DNA of 64,000 bases from Pseudomonas sp. BBP2017. GTDB lineage: Bacteria > Pseudomonadota > Gammaproteobacteria > Pseudomonadales > Pseudomonadaceae. Made by a program: the position numbers and the translations under genes. The stretch covers positions 62,001 through 126,000 of the forward strand of contig NZ_PVZN01000004.1 in the NCBI RefSeq assembly GCF_003024385.1. The letters run 5' to 3'. Under the pieces are notes generated by a model. The model was given only the letters and a program-made list of their open reading frames with translations. It ran no database searches and was not told where the DNA came from. Numbering within the stretch: position 1 is the stretch's first letter; the number at the start of each line of letters is the position of its first letter. Shown here one piece after another: positions 37,058 to 45,176 of this stretch.

Positions 37058-37104
37058 GTGCGTCAAATTGCTTTTAGTGACTAATTGATAAGTGTCGTCT
37101 ATCG
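37058..37104. promoter_or_regulatory. Conserved regulatory block, copy 2 (moaA/ydeP-like)
   Basis: GTGCGTC-N-AAT ... AGTGACT-N2-TTGATAAGTG, collinear and gap-free with 34278-34324, where the LysR gene is divergent from moaB. Confidence 0.6.
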
Positions 37105-37172
37105 CTGCTGCGCCCCGCGTATTCTGTGGTCTTCAGCTGTGATAGAAGGTTTTGATCGGTCTGTAATTACTT

Positions 37173-37183
37173 TCGATTGGACG
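37173..37183 (+). promoter_or_regulatory. Second conserved site TCGATTGGACG (ydeP-like)
   Basis: Identical 11-bp site to 34381-34391. Its distance from the upstream block is 96 bases here and 84 at moaB, a difference of 12, close to one helical turn. Confidence 0.5.
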
Positions 37184-37338
37184 CGTAGGAATAGGCTCAA
37201 TAGCCTGAAAGGGTAATTGAAACGGGAAGGCAGTTAGTGTCCGGCTGATTGTTGTTTATATGGCAGCTTGATTTAGCCGTATAGCAGCCCTTGCCTTGAG
37301 ATTAATTAATCTCTGCGTGCCTATCGAGGAATCCCCTG

Positions 37339-39663
37339 ATGAGTCAAGACGAACACATCAAAAACTATAATGCTCCGGCAGCCGGTTGGGGGGCGCTGAA
37401 AAGCGTCACCAAGAGCTGGCTGGGCAGTGAGAATGCTTTCAAGAACCTGCGGGTGATGCTCAAGACCAACCAGAACGACGGCTTCGATTGCCCGGGCTGT
37501 GCCTGGGGCGAGTCGCCTGAAGATGGCATGGTCAAGTTCTGTGAAAACGGTGCCAAGGCGGTTAACTGGGAGTCCACCGGTCGCGCTGTCGACCCGACGT
37601 TCTTATCCCGCTACAGCGTCAGCGCACTCGCCGGGCAGAGCGACTACTGGCTCGAATACCAGGGTCGCCTGACACACCCGATGCGTTACGACGCGGCCAC
37701 CGACCATTACGTCGAAACCTCCTGGGACGAGGCCTTTGCCCTGGTCGCGCAGCACCTCAACGGCCTCGACTCCCCTGACCAGGCCGAGTTCTACACCTCC
37801 GGTCGCGCCAGTAACGAGGCGGCGTTTCTCTACCAACTGTTCGTGCGGGCTTTCGGCACCAATAACTTCCCCGACTGCTCGAACATGTGCCATGAGGCCA
37901 GCGGCGTAGGCATGGGTGAAACCCTCGGGGTAGGCAAAGGCACCGTGGTGTTCCACGACCTGGAGGAGGCGGACGCGATTTTCGTCATCGGCCAGAACCC
38001 CGGCACCAACCACCCGCGCATGCTTGAGCCTCTGCGTGAAGCGGTGAAACGCGGCGCCCAGGTGGTCTGCTTCAACCCACTCAAGGAGCGCGGCCTGGAA
38101 CGCTTCCAGCATCCACAGCATCCCTTCGAAATGCTCAGCAATGGCTCCGAACCGACCAATACTGCGTACTTCAGGCCTGCCCTGGGCGGCGACATGGCGG
38201 TGATGCGCGGTATCGCCAAGTTCCTGCTCACGTGGGAGCGCGAAGCCCAGGCCAATGGTGAACCGGCGGTCTTCGACCATGCCTTTATTGCCGAGCATAC
38301 CTCGGGCGTGGAGGCGTACCTGGCGCAAGTCGATGCCACCAGCTGGGCGCACATCGTCGAGCAATCCGGCCTGAGCCTGGCCGAGCTGGAACTGGCCGCA
38401 CGTATGTACCGGCGTGCCGAACGGGTGGTGATGTGCTGGGCGATGGGGGTGACCCAGCACCGCCATTCGGTACCCACCGTGCAGGAAATCATCAACCTGC
38501 AATTGCTGCGCGGCAACGTCGGCAAACCGGGGGCCGGGCTGTCGCCGGTGCGCGGTCACAGTAACGTACAGGGAGACCGCACCATGGGCATCGACGAGCA
38601 ACCGCCAGCGCGGCTGCTTGATGCCCTGGAACAGCGCTTGCGCTTTCAGGTGCCACGCGCACATGGCCACAACGCGGTGCTGGCAATCCAGGCGATGGAG
38701 GAAAAACGTGCCAAGGTGTTCATCGCCCTGGGGGGCAACTTCGCCCAGGCCACACCGGATACGCCGCGCACTCACGACGCCTTGCGCAACTGCGAGCTGA
38801 CCGTGCACATCGCCACCAAGCTCAATCGATCGCACCTGGTCACCGGTCGTGATGCGTTGATCCTGCCGTGCCTTGGACGCACCGAAATCGACGTGCAGGC
38901 TGAAGGCCCGCAGGGCGTTACCGTGGAAGACACCTTCAGCATGGTGCATATCTCCTACGGCCAGCTCAAACCGCGTTCGCCGCTGCTGCGCTCGGAGCCA
39001 TCAATCATTGCCGGTATCGCCAAGGCCACCTTGAGCGACCGGCCGATCGATTGGGAATGGACCGTGGCCGACTACAGCCGCATCCGTGACCTGATCGCCG
39101 ACACTATTCCAGGCTTCGAGGACTTCAACGCCCGTTTGCAGCATCCCGGTGGCTTCCATCTGGGTAACGCTGCCGCTGAACGACAGTGGAACACCGCCTC
39201 TGGCAAGGCCCAGTTCACCCCGAGCCTGTTGCCGGAGCAACTGATCAACGAGGCGGTGCTGGCGCGTGGCGACAAGCCTGATCTGGTCCTGCAGACCTTG
39301 CGCTCGCATGACCAGTACAACACCACCTTGTATGGCCTGGATGACCGCTATCGCGGAGTGTTTGGCCTGCGTGAAGTGATTTTTGCCAATGAGCAGGACA
39401 TTCGCCGCCTGGGCTTCAAACCCAATGAAAAAGTCGACCTGGTGTCGCTCTGGGAGGATGACCGCGAGCGTCGCGTGAGCGGTTTTACCCTGGTGGCCTA
39501 CGACATTCCCTGTGGTCAGGCCGCAGCGTATTACCCGGAGACCAATCCACTGGTGCCCCTGGAAAGCTATGGCGACCGCACGTTTACGCCAACCTCGAAG
39601 TTCATTGCCATCAAGCTTGAAAAGGCGCGGGGCAACAGCCGGATTGCGTCGGCGAACCTCTGA
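37339..39663 (+). CDS. FdhF/YdeP-family molybdopterin oxidoreductase
   Basis: 774-aa cytoplasmic molybdoenzyme of the YdeP type, related to formate dehydrogenase H alpha but of uncertain substrate. Seen: an N-terminal Cys set DCPGCAW ... FCENG (C51, C54, C68), molybdopterin-binding segments FYTSGRASNEAAFLYQLFVR (about 153-172), SNMCHEASGVGM, VIGQNPGTNHPRM and HSNVQGDRTMG, and a C-terminal dinucleotide-binding domain. There is no Tat signal. YdeP proteins are linked to acid resistance in E. coli (regulated by EvgA); the role in Pseudomonas is not established. No fdhD adjoins. Its promoter carries sites shared with lysR/moaB. Confidence 0.88.
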   Translation: MSQDEHIKNYNAPAAGWGALKSVTKSWLGSENAFKNLRVMLKTNQNDGFDCPGCAWGESPEDGMVKFCENGAKAVNWESTGRAVDPTFLSRYSVSALAGQSDYWLEYQGRLTHPMRYDAATDHYVETSWDEAFALVAQHLNGLDSPDQAEFYTSGRASNEAAFLYQLFVRAFGTNNFPDCSNMCHEASGVGMGETLGVGKGTVVFHDLEEADAIFVIGQNPGTNHPRMLEPLREAVKRGAQVVCFNPLKERGLERFQHPQHPFEMLSNGSEPTNTAYFRPALGGDMAVMRGIAKFLLTWEREAQANGEPAVFDHAFIAEHTSGVEAYLAQVDATSWAHIVEQSGLSLAELELAARMYRRAERVVMCWAMGVTQHRHSVPTVQEIINLQLLRGNVGKPGAGLSPVRGHSNVQGDRTMGIDEQPPARLLDALEQRLRFQVPRAHGHNAVLAIQAMEEKRAKVFIALGGNFAQATPDTPRTHDALRNCELTVHIATKLNRSHLVTGRDALILPCLGRTEIDVQAEGPQGVTVEDTFSMVHISYGQLKPRSPLLRSEPSIIAGIAKATLSDRPIDWEWTVADYSRIRDLIADTIPGFEDFNARLQHPGGFHLGNAAAERQWNTASGKAQFTPSLLPEQLINEAVLARGDKPDLVLQTLRSHDQYNTTLYGLDDRYRGVFGLREVIFANEQDIRRLGFKPNEKVDLVSLWEDDRERRVSGFTLVAYDIPCGQAAAYYPETNPLVPLESYGDRTFTPTSKFIAIKLEKARGNSRIASANL

Positions 39664-39942
39664 TCGTTACGCCGTTGGCGTTATTTGATTTGAAGCGTTG
39701 AACGCCCACGGCGGCTCTTGCGGGCTGGTGTGTCCGGGGGGTGGCGATTGGCACCTATATCAATGGCATCCCGGTGGTGGATCGTCAGTTTGCCGGCAGT
39801 GCCCTCGACTGGGTCTTTCAGGCCTGCCTCGCGGGGCGAGCCCGCTGGTCCCCCCAGGTTGCAGCCGGTCGCAATCAGGCATGCGATCTCCCCTGAAAAA
39901 TGGTTACCCTGTTGCGAAATATTACAAAACCGGGTGAGGAAC
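39664..39942. other. Intergenic segment with a degenerate REP and a possible coding remnant
   Basis: Forward frame 39741-39820 reads VAIGTYINGIPVVDRQFAGS and continues for about 20 codons with good codon choice but no start or family match, so it may be a gene remnant. A degenerate REP unit lies at 39829-39855. The promoter of the DMT transporter gene should be at the right end. Confidence 0.3.
39829..39855. repeat. Degenerate REP unit
   Basis: CTCGCGGGGCGAGCCCGCTG plus a following GTCCCCCC, a diverged single REP hairpin upstream of the DMT transporter gene. Confidence 0.55.
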
Positions 39943-40833
39943 ATGCCGTTAAAGGACTTGCTGTTGGCGCTGGTGGTGATCGTTGCCTGGGGCGTCAATT
40001 TCGTGGTGATCAAGGTCGGCCTGGATGGCTTGCCGCCGATGTTGCTGGGGGCATTGCGCTTTGCCCTGGTGGCTTTCCCGGCCGTATTTCTGGTGAAACG
40101 CCCACAATTGCCGTGGCGCTGGTTGATCGCTTATGGCGCGACCATCTCTCTGGGGCAATTCGCCTTTCTCTTCGAGGCCATGGGCAACGGTATGCCGCCG
40201 GGGCTGGCGTCACTGGTGCTGCAGTCTCAGGCTTTTTTCACCCTGTTTTTTGCCGCGATCTTTCTAGGCGAGCGGCTGCGTGCGGCCAGTGTGCTGGGGC
40301 TAGTGGTCGCGGCAGCGGGGCTGACCCTGATCGGCAGCGAGAACGGCGCCAGCGTGCCGTTCTTCGCACTGCTGCTAACGCTGTGCGCGGCGTCCATGTG
40401 GGCCATGGGCAACATCATCACCCGGCGCTTTGGCAGCGTCGATCTGGTCGCCCTGGTGATCTGGGGCGGGCTGATTCCGCCGCTACCGTTCTTCGCCTTG
40501 TCCTGGTGGCTGGAAGGGCCGGTGCTGATCGAAAGCGCGCTGCGCGGGATTGGCTGGAGCTCGATCCTGTCGTTGGCGTACCTGGCATTTATCGCCACCA
40601 TGCTCGGTTACAGCCTGTGGGGCTACTTGTTGTCACGCTATCCGGCCGGCAAGGTGGCACCGTTCTCGCTGCTGGTGCCGGTGGTGGGCCTGAGTTCCTC
40701 GGCGCTGCTGCTGGATGAGCGCCTGACGCCGTTGCAAGGCTGGGGCGCACTGCTGGTCATGGCCGGGTTGCTGATCAATGTCTTTGGTCCGCGCCTGCTG
40801 GCAGCCCGGGCAGCCGCTCAAGGCAATGCCTGA
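39943..40833 (+). CDS. EamA/DMT-family transporter
   Basis: 296-aa inner-membrane protein with about ten hydrophobic segments in two EamA repeats: LALVVIVAWGVNFVVIKVGL (repeat 1 start) and ALLLTLCAASMWAMGNIITR (repeat 2 start, about residue 140). Related proteins export amino acids or metabolites; substrate unknown. ATG 39943 is preceded by GAGGAAC and fits the first membrane helix; longer frames upstream run through a REP unit and were rejected. Confidence 0.88.
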   Translation: MPLKDLLLALVVIVAWGVNFVVIKVGLDGLPPMLLGALRFALVAFPAVFLVKRPQLPWRWLIAYGATISLGQFAFLFEAMGNGMPPGLASLVLQSQAFFTLFFAAIFLGERLRAASVLGLVVAAAGLTLIGSENGASVPFFALLLTLCAASMWAMGNIITRRFGSVDLVALVIWGGLIPPLPFFALSWWLEGPVLIESALRGIGWSSILSLAYLAFIATMLGYSLWGYLLSRYPAGKVAPFSLLVPVVGLSSSALLLDERLTPLQGWGALLVMAGLLINVFGPRLLAARAAAQGNA

Positions 40834-41071
40834 GTAGCGCATGGTGCGCACCTTGTCTTGCAGGCTGTGCAGTTGGCTGCAGGCCTGCTGGTATTCGTCG
40901 CGGTGGCTCGCTTCCATGCGTTGGATCAGTTGTTCGACACCGCCGCCGAACAACTACAAGGCTGCGTGCTGGGCACCGACCACGCCACCGGGATCGACTA
41001 ACCCGGCGCTGTTGCTCACCAGTCCGGCCAATGCCACAGCCAGGGGCGTGGCATACAACTGCCTGCCGCAT
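40834..41071 (-). pseudogene. Possible degraded gene for a small exported protein
   Basis: On the minus strand an ATG at 41071, a +1 shift, then a signal-peptide-like stretch (LYATPLAVALAGLVSNSAG), a stop codon (TAG at 40956-40954), and a helical tail (VEQLIQRMEASHRDEYQQAC, SQLHSLQDKVRTMRYSG) run with good Pseudomonas codon usage. One frameshift and one nonsense codon would be needed, and the 3' end runs into sotB-unrelated antisense of the DMT gene, so it looks like a decayed, truncated gene. No family recognised; an untranslated spacer is the alternative. Confidence 0.33.
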
Positions 41072-41197
41072 TACACAAATGGTCGCTTGGATAAATAGCC
41101 GGTGGACGAACTCTGGCATTTGTTACCATTGTTTTTTTTGCCGTCGCCTGGACGGGCCCGGCGTACAACCTGCAAGACCGAAGGGAAGGAGAGCAGC

Positions 41198-41518
41198 ATG
41201 ATTATCACCACCACAGGCACTGTCGAGGGTCGGCAGATCGCCGCCTACCTGGATGTGGTCAGCGCCGAATCGGTCCAGGGGATCAACGTGGTGCGCGATG
41301 TATTCGCCAGCTTTCGCGACTTTTTCGGGGGTCGTTCGCAAACCCTGGAAAGCGCCTTGAAAGAAGCCCGTGAGCAGGCCACCGATGAAATCAAGGCCCG
41401 TGCCCGCAGCCTGCAGGCCGATGCGGTGGTCGGCCTGGACTATGAGATCAGCATGCCATCGGCCCGTGGCGGGATGGTCGTGGTGTTTGTCACGGGTACT
41501 GCGGTCAAGCTCAGGTAA
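41198..41518 (+). CDS. YbjQ/UPF0145 family protein
   Basis: 106-aa protein matching the YbjQ pattern: MIITTTGTVEGRQIAAYLDV, VQGINVVRDVFASFRDFFGG, RSQTLESALKEAREQATDE, and the end DAVVGLDYEI followed by VVVFVTGTAVKL. It is a dodecin-like small fold sometimes annotated as heavy-metal-binding; function is not established. ATG 41198 follows AAGGAGAG. It may be preceded by its own promoter in the 40834-41197 gap. Confidence 0.9.
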   Translation: MIITTTGTVEGRQIAAYLDVVSAESVQGINVVRDVFASFRDFFGGRSQTLESALKEAREQATDEIKARARSLQADAVVGLDYEISMPSARGGMVVVFVTGTAVKLR

Positions 41519-41680
41519 CTGCCTGGGTGCGACAAAATAGCCTGGCCATTGGTCGGGCTTTTGTTTTTTCGTCTGCTTGGTCTGTAAATGACCGGCTAGT
41601 CTCAGAATCACTTGGGCCGGTATTCTACTGGGCAATCGTCTGCTTGCCGGTATCGGCCCGCTGTCAGAGGGAGACAGGGC

Positions 41681-41869
41681 ATGAGTGAGTTCTACTTCGA
41701 GGACAACGGCGACGAATTTCCCATCAACAGCCAGGTGCGTTGCGGTCAGGCGGCTTTCCGCTTGGGCTTTGCCCATATGACCCAGGACGATGCCGAGCAG
41801 GCCAGGCCGAGCCCCCTGCAGCGCGCCAAGAAGGGTCGTTTCATGCCCAGGGTCCCGATGAAAAAGTGA
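41681..41869 (+). CDS. Small hypothetical protein (62 aa)
   Basis: Acidic N-terminus (MSEFYFEDNGDEFPINSQVR) and basic C-terminus (LQRAKKGRFMPRVPMKK), no signal peptide or membrane segment. AGAGGGAGA precedes the ATG. A strong intrinsic terminator follows 15 nt after the stop, supporting expression. Function unknown; looks like a conserved Pseudomonas small protein. Confidence 0.65.
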   Translation: MSEFYFEDNGDEFPINSQVRCGQAAFRLGFAHMTQDDAEQARPSPLQRAKKGRFMPRVPMKK

Positions 41870-41883
41870 ACAGGCTCACATCA

Positions 41884-41909
41884 CCCCGCACTTTGTTGCG
41901 GGGTTTTTT
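41884..41909 (+). terminator. Intrinsic terminator
   Basis: CCCCGCA (41884-41890) / TGCGGGG (41897-41903) stem followed by six T, directly after the 62-aa gene. Confidence 0.9.
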
Positions 41910-42010
41910 CTGCATTGTTTGACCTTGCTCAACGGTTAAGGCTTTGGCGCTCGCTTGCAGCGCGCTTGTATGTCTTACTTGTCCGGCTGCTATCAATACA
42001 GGGGTAACCA

Positions 42011-42313
42011 ATGCGGATCAGGGAAGAAACTTACTGGAGATGGGCGGACCCGCAGCTGCACAGTCGCAGCCACGACGAACAGCTCAGTGACGGAACCAGC
42101 ATTGATGTACAGGTCAGGCTGGCGCGCACCGGCGCTACACAATTGTTCATTGGTGTATACGCCCGCCATGGCAAGGCGATGGTGGAGGAGTACTATGACA
42201 ATCGCCCGGGCGAAACCATGAGCCGGGCCATGGTCTGGGGTGTGGACCGAGCCCGGGCGCTGCTTACGGGTGACTTTCCCATGGCGCAGGCGCCATTGCG
42301 GCGTCAGGCCTGA
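42011..42313 (+). CDS. Hypothetical protein (100 aa)
   Basis: 100-aa protein with an alternating beta-like pattern (TSIDVQVRLARTGATQLFIGVY) then a helix (GETMSRAMVWGVDRARALL). No signal peptide or known motif. AGGGGTAACC precedes the ATG at 42011. The 3' end overlaps the convergent hemoglobin gene by 10 nt. Function not recognised. Confidence 0.62.
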   Translation: MRIREETYWRWADPQLHSRSHDEQLSDGTSIDVQVRLARTGATQLFIGVYARHGKAMVEEYYDNRPGETMSRAMVWGVDRARALLTGDFPMAQAPLRRQA

Positions 42314-42726
42314 GAGTGACGGTTGCGGCTGGCCTGGACAATGCGCTGGGCCGGCACGTGCAACTGGCGCAGCAAGTACTCGGCGAACGCCGGTGAGTAG
42401 CCTTGCAGAGCGATGGCCTGCGCCATGCAGTTCAACCATATTTCACTGTGGGACTCATCGATCGGCCAGTGGGCATGAAAGGCCGGAATGGCGATCGATC
42501 CATAGCGCTCACTGAACAGCGCCGGGCCGCCGAGCCAGCCACTGAGAAAACAGGCCAGTTTGTCTCGCGAGCTGTCGAGGTTGTCCGGGTGCATCTGCCG
42601 CACTGCGCGGGCGCTCGGGGTCTGGTCCATCAAACGGTAGAAATCATCGACCAGACGACGCAGCCCTTCGATGCCGCCTGCGGCCTGATAGGAGGCATCG
42701 CCGGTGCCGAATGCGGGAGTGTTCAT
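42304..42726 (-). CDS. Group II truncated hemoglobin
   Basis: 140-aa globin of the trHbII (YjbI-like) group. Seen: B-helix LVDDFYRLM with Tyr30 (B10), SGWLGGPALFSERYGSIAIP in the E/EF region, proximal His86 in AHWPIDE, and Trp97 (G8) in EIWLNCM, hallmarks of group II. It binds O2 or NO; roles proposed for the group include peroxide and NO detoxification. ATG at 42726. Convergent with the 100-aa hypothetical gene. Confidence 0.92.
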   Translation of the reverse strand: MNTPAFGTGDASYQAAGGIEGLRRLVDDFYRLMDQTPSARAVRQMHPDNLDSSRDKLACFLSGWLGGPALFSERYGSIAIPAFHAHWPIDESHSEIWLNCMAQAIALQGYSPAFAEYLLRQLHVPAQRIVQASRNRHSQA

Positions 42727-42777
42727 GGCCAGGCTCCTGGATAAAAGCGGGCATTGTAGCCGGGTCGCACGCCAATG

Positions 42778-42807
42778 AAAAAAGCCCGATCCTTACGGAC
42801 CGGGCTT
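42778..42807 (-). terminator. Intrinsic terminator (minus strand)
   Basis: Stem AAGCCCG...CGGGCTT with TCC/GGA inner pairs; on the minus strand it is followed by a run of six T. It would end the transcript of the 42900-43232 gene. Confidence 0.8.
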
Positions 42808-42826
42808 CAATGTACTACCTGTTGTG

Positions 42827-42892
42827 GTGGGCGCGGGTTTGTCCCGCGATTGCGGTTGTTCAGTTGCATTGCATCGCAGGGCAAGCCCACCG
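42827..42892. repeat. Degenerate REP pair
   Basis: Two diverged REP units, 42827-42849 and 42872-42892, in inverted orientation between the terminator and the next gene. Confidence 0.7.
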
Positions 42893-42899
42893 GTAGTCT

Positions 42900-43232
42900 T
42901 CAGCAGAGGCGGTCGATCACCGCGATACCTGGTTTGTCCTGCAGCTCGGCCCACTCATGTTGCAGGGTCTGCAGCACACGTCCTACGTACTGGGTATCGG
43001 CGGCGGCTTTCTTGCCGACGTAGCCCTGTCCGCGACGGTACATCTTCAACCGGGCGCGCATGTTCGGCGTGTGTTGCTCGAACTGCGCTTCATCGGTCAG
43101 TGGCCCCAGGCTGTCCAGGCGTACTTCACCCGATTCGCACACCCAGAGAATGTGGCTGTCGAGTGTGTCTTTGCGCGCGGCGAACAGCCGGGCCAATTCG
43201 TCAACAGTCGGTTGATTGTTCAGATTCATCAT
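42900..43232 (-). CDS. Hypothetical protein (110 aa)
   Basis: 110-aa soluble protein. N-terminal NLNNQPTVDELARLFAARKD looks helical, followed by HILWVCESGEVRLDSLGPLT and a region ending AADTQYVGRVLQTLQHEWAE. Some resemblance to small Pseudomonas proteins of unknown role. AGGGGGC lies just upstream of tandem ATG codons at 43232 and 43229. Its leftward transcript ends at the terminator at 42778-42807. Confidence 0.65.
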   Translation of the reverse strand: MMNLNNQPTVDELARLFAARKDTLDSHILWVCESGEVRLDSLGPLTDEAQFEQHTPNMRARLKMYRRGQGYVGKKAAADTQYVGRVLQTLQHEWAELQDKPGIAVIDRLC

Positions 43233-43467
43233 AAAGCCCCCTTGACCATTCGTAGTTGAGTTCAAACTTGGCGCACGTCATGTAGCGTAGAAAGAAAGCT
43301 GCTACAGCAGCGTCACAACTGGGGGCTTTTACACGCTGCCTTTTGGGCAGTACCCATCCGCATACAGCTCATGGATCCTTCGAGCTGCCTGGAACACCCT
43401 TGCCAGTGTCCCCGATCGGGGAGACGGCCTCATCATGCAAGGGCCGACGAATGGCGTCAATAGGTTT

Positions 43468-43493
43468 TGTAGTGATTTTTTTTGTGCACTACA
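43468..43493. promoter_or_regulatory. Inverted repeat TGTAGTG-N12-CACTACA
   Basis: Perfect 7-bp arms spanning a T-rich centre, about 100 bases upstream of the transporter ATG. Candidate operator. Confidence 0.4.
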
Positions 43494-43525
43494 TTCTTGT
43501 CCGACAATACTGGATTCGCTGGTGT

Positions 43526-43537
43526 TGATACGTATCA
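43526..43537. promoter_or_regulatory. Palindrome TGATACGTATCA
   Basis: Perfect 12-bp palindrome 58-69 bases upstream of the transporter ATG; candidate operator for an unidentified dimeric regulator. Confidence 0.4.
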
Positions 43538-43595
43538 GTTCCTCGCCATGGCAACTCTCCGATCATGTTCGCACATGTATTGCAGGGAGATTCTC

Positions 43596-45086
43596 ATGAG
43601 TTCGTCGGCTAGCGCACCGGAAGCACAATCGACCCAGGTCAAGGTGCCGATTGGTTTGTTGTTGGGGATTGCTGCCCTGATTGGCGTGATGTTGCTGCCG
43701 CTACCGGCCGACTTGCCGGTAGCCGGGCAGCGGGTTCTGGCGATTCTGGCGTTTGCCGTGGTGGTGTGGATCAGCGAGGCGGTGTCGTACGAAGCCAGTG
43801 CGATCATGATCACTTCGCTAATGGCCTTTTTGCTCGGTACGGCGCCAACGGTAGCCGATCCTTCGGTGACCTATGGGTCTTCCGCAGCCATCAGTCTGGC
43901 GCTGACCGGGTTTTCCAACAGCGCCCTGGCCCTGGTAGTCGGTGCCTTGTTCATTGCGGCGGCCATGACCCACACCGGGCTGGATCGGCGTATCGCCCTG
44001 GTGACCCTGGCCCGTGTCGGTGTCAGCACCCGACGCATTTTGCTCGGCGCCGTGGTGGTGACGATTCTGCTCAGTCTGGTGGTGCCCAGTGCCACCGCTC
44101 GCAGTGCCTGTGTGGTACCGATCATGATGGGGGTGATTGCCGCCTTTGGTGTCGACAAGCGCTCCAACATCGCCGCCGGGATCATGATCATCGTGGCCCA
44201 GGGCACCAGTATATGGAACATCGGTATCCAGACCGCGGCGGCGCAGAACCTGTTGACCGTGGGCTTCATGGACAAGATGCTCGGTGCCCGCGTGTCGTGG
44301 ATCGACTGGCTGATCGCTGGTGCACCCTGGGCGTTGATCATGTCGGCGGTGCTGATTTTTATTGTGCTCAAACTGTTGCCGCCAGAGAGTGACAGCATTC
44401 CCGGTGGTAAGGCGGCGGTGAGCAAGACCCTGGCTGAGCTGGGGCCTATGAGCGGGGCGCAGAAGCGTTTGCTCGGGGTGTCACTGTTGCTGCTGCTGGC
44501 TTGGGCTACCGAGGGCAAGCTGCATAGTTTCGATACCACTTCGACCACTTATGCCGGGCTGGTGATACTGTTGCTGCCGCGCTTCGGGGTGATGACCTGG
44601 AAGGATGTACAAGCACGGATTCCATGGGGTACGGTGATTGTCTTCGGGGTCGGGATCAGTCTGGGAACTACCTTGCTGACCACGCAGGCCGGGCAATGGC
44701 TGGGGGCGCAGGTGGTGGCCAATACCGGGCTGGATCAGTTGGGCACGCTGGGGGTGTTTTCGATCCTGGCGGCGTTTTTGATTCTGATCCATCTGGGGTT
44801 TGCCAGCGCGACGGCGCTGACCTCGGCGCTGTTGCCGATTCTGATTGCGGTGTTGCAGACCTTGCCGGGGGATTTCAGTCGTCTGGGGATGACCATGGCG
44901 TTGGGTTTTGTGGTCAGTTATGGCTTTATTTTGCCGATCAATGCGCCGCAGAACATGGTGTGTCTGGGGACTGAAACGTTCAGTGCCAAGCAGTTTGCGC
45001 GCGTAGGGATTCTGGTGACGGTGATCGGTTATCTGCTGATGCTGGTGTTTGCCGCGACCTGGTGGCACTGGCTAGGCTGGATGTAG
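43596..45086 (+). CDS. DASS (SLC13) family anion/sodium symporter
   Basis: 496-aa inner-membrane carrier with about 12 hydrophobic segments. Typical DASS features: FAVVVWISEAVSYEASAIMI (WxxExxP-like region near the N-terminus), LVVPSATARSACVVPIMMG (SNT-like clamp region), SIWNIGIQTAAAQN and the C-terminal SYGFILPINAPQNMVCLGTE, comparable to SNxxA/TxNPxxxI ligand motifs. Likely imports a di- or tricarboxylate or sulfate; substrate unknown. ATG 43596 with GGGAGA upstream; a longer in-frame extension to 43482 lacks family sequence. Confidence 0.85.
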   Translation: MSSSASAPEAQSTQVKVPIGLLLGIAALIGVMLLPLPADLPVAGQRVLAILAFAVVVWISEAVSYEASAIMITSLMAFLLGTAPTVADPSVTYGSSAAISLALTGFSNSALALVVGALFIAAAMTHTGLDRRIALVTLARVGVSTRRILLGAVVVTILLSLVVPSATARSACVVPIMMGVIAAFGVDKRSNIAAGIMIIVAQGTSIWNIGIQTAAAQNLLTVGFMDKMLGARVSWIDWLIAGAPWALIMSAVLIFIVLKLLPPESDSIPGGKAAVSKTLAELGPMSGAQKRLLGVSLLLLLAWATEGKLHSFDTTSTTYAGLVILLLPRFGVMTWKDVQARIPWGTVIVFGVGISLGTTLLTTQAGQWLGAQVVANTGLDQLGTLGVFSILAAFLILIHLGFASATALTSALLPILIAVLQTLPGDFSRLGMTMALGFVVSYGFILPINAPQNMVCLGTETFSAKQFARVGILVTVIGYLLMLVFAATWWHWLGWM

Positions 45087-45092
45087 GCTTAT

Positions 45093-45166
45093 CGGTAGGA
45101 GTCCGCCCGCCCCGCGATTCGGTGTATCAGTCAACACCTAATCGCAGGGCAAGCCCGCTCCTGCCG
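45093..45166. repeat. REP pair
   Basis: Left unit 45093-45120 (degenerate) and right unit 45141-45166 in inverted orientation, between the convergent transporter and XRE-cupin genes. Confidence 0.8.
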
Positions 45167-45176
45167 AGGCGGATCT

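Larger units (their letters stand above)
36948..37338. promoter_or_regulatory. Divergent control region of moaA and the YdeP-like gene
   Basis: About 390 bases, AT-rich near both starts (ATTAATTAA-type runs at 37005-37015 and 37300-37310). It carries conserved block copy 2 (37058-37104) and the second site (37173-37183). No gene seen. Confidence 0.55.
43233..43595. promoter_or_regulatory. Divergent region upstream of the DASS transporter
   Basis: About 360 bases without a gene. It holds TGTAGTG-N12-CACTACA (43468-43493) and the perfect palindrome TGATACGTATCA (43526-43537), both within 130 bases of the transporter start. Confidence 0.5.
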
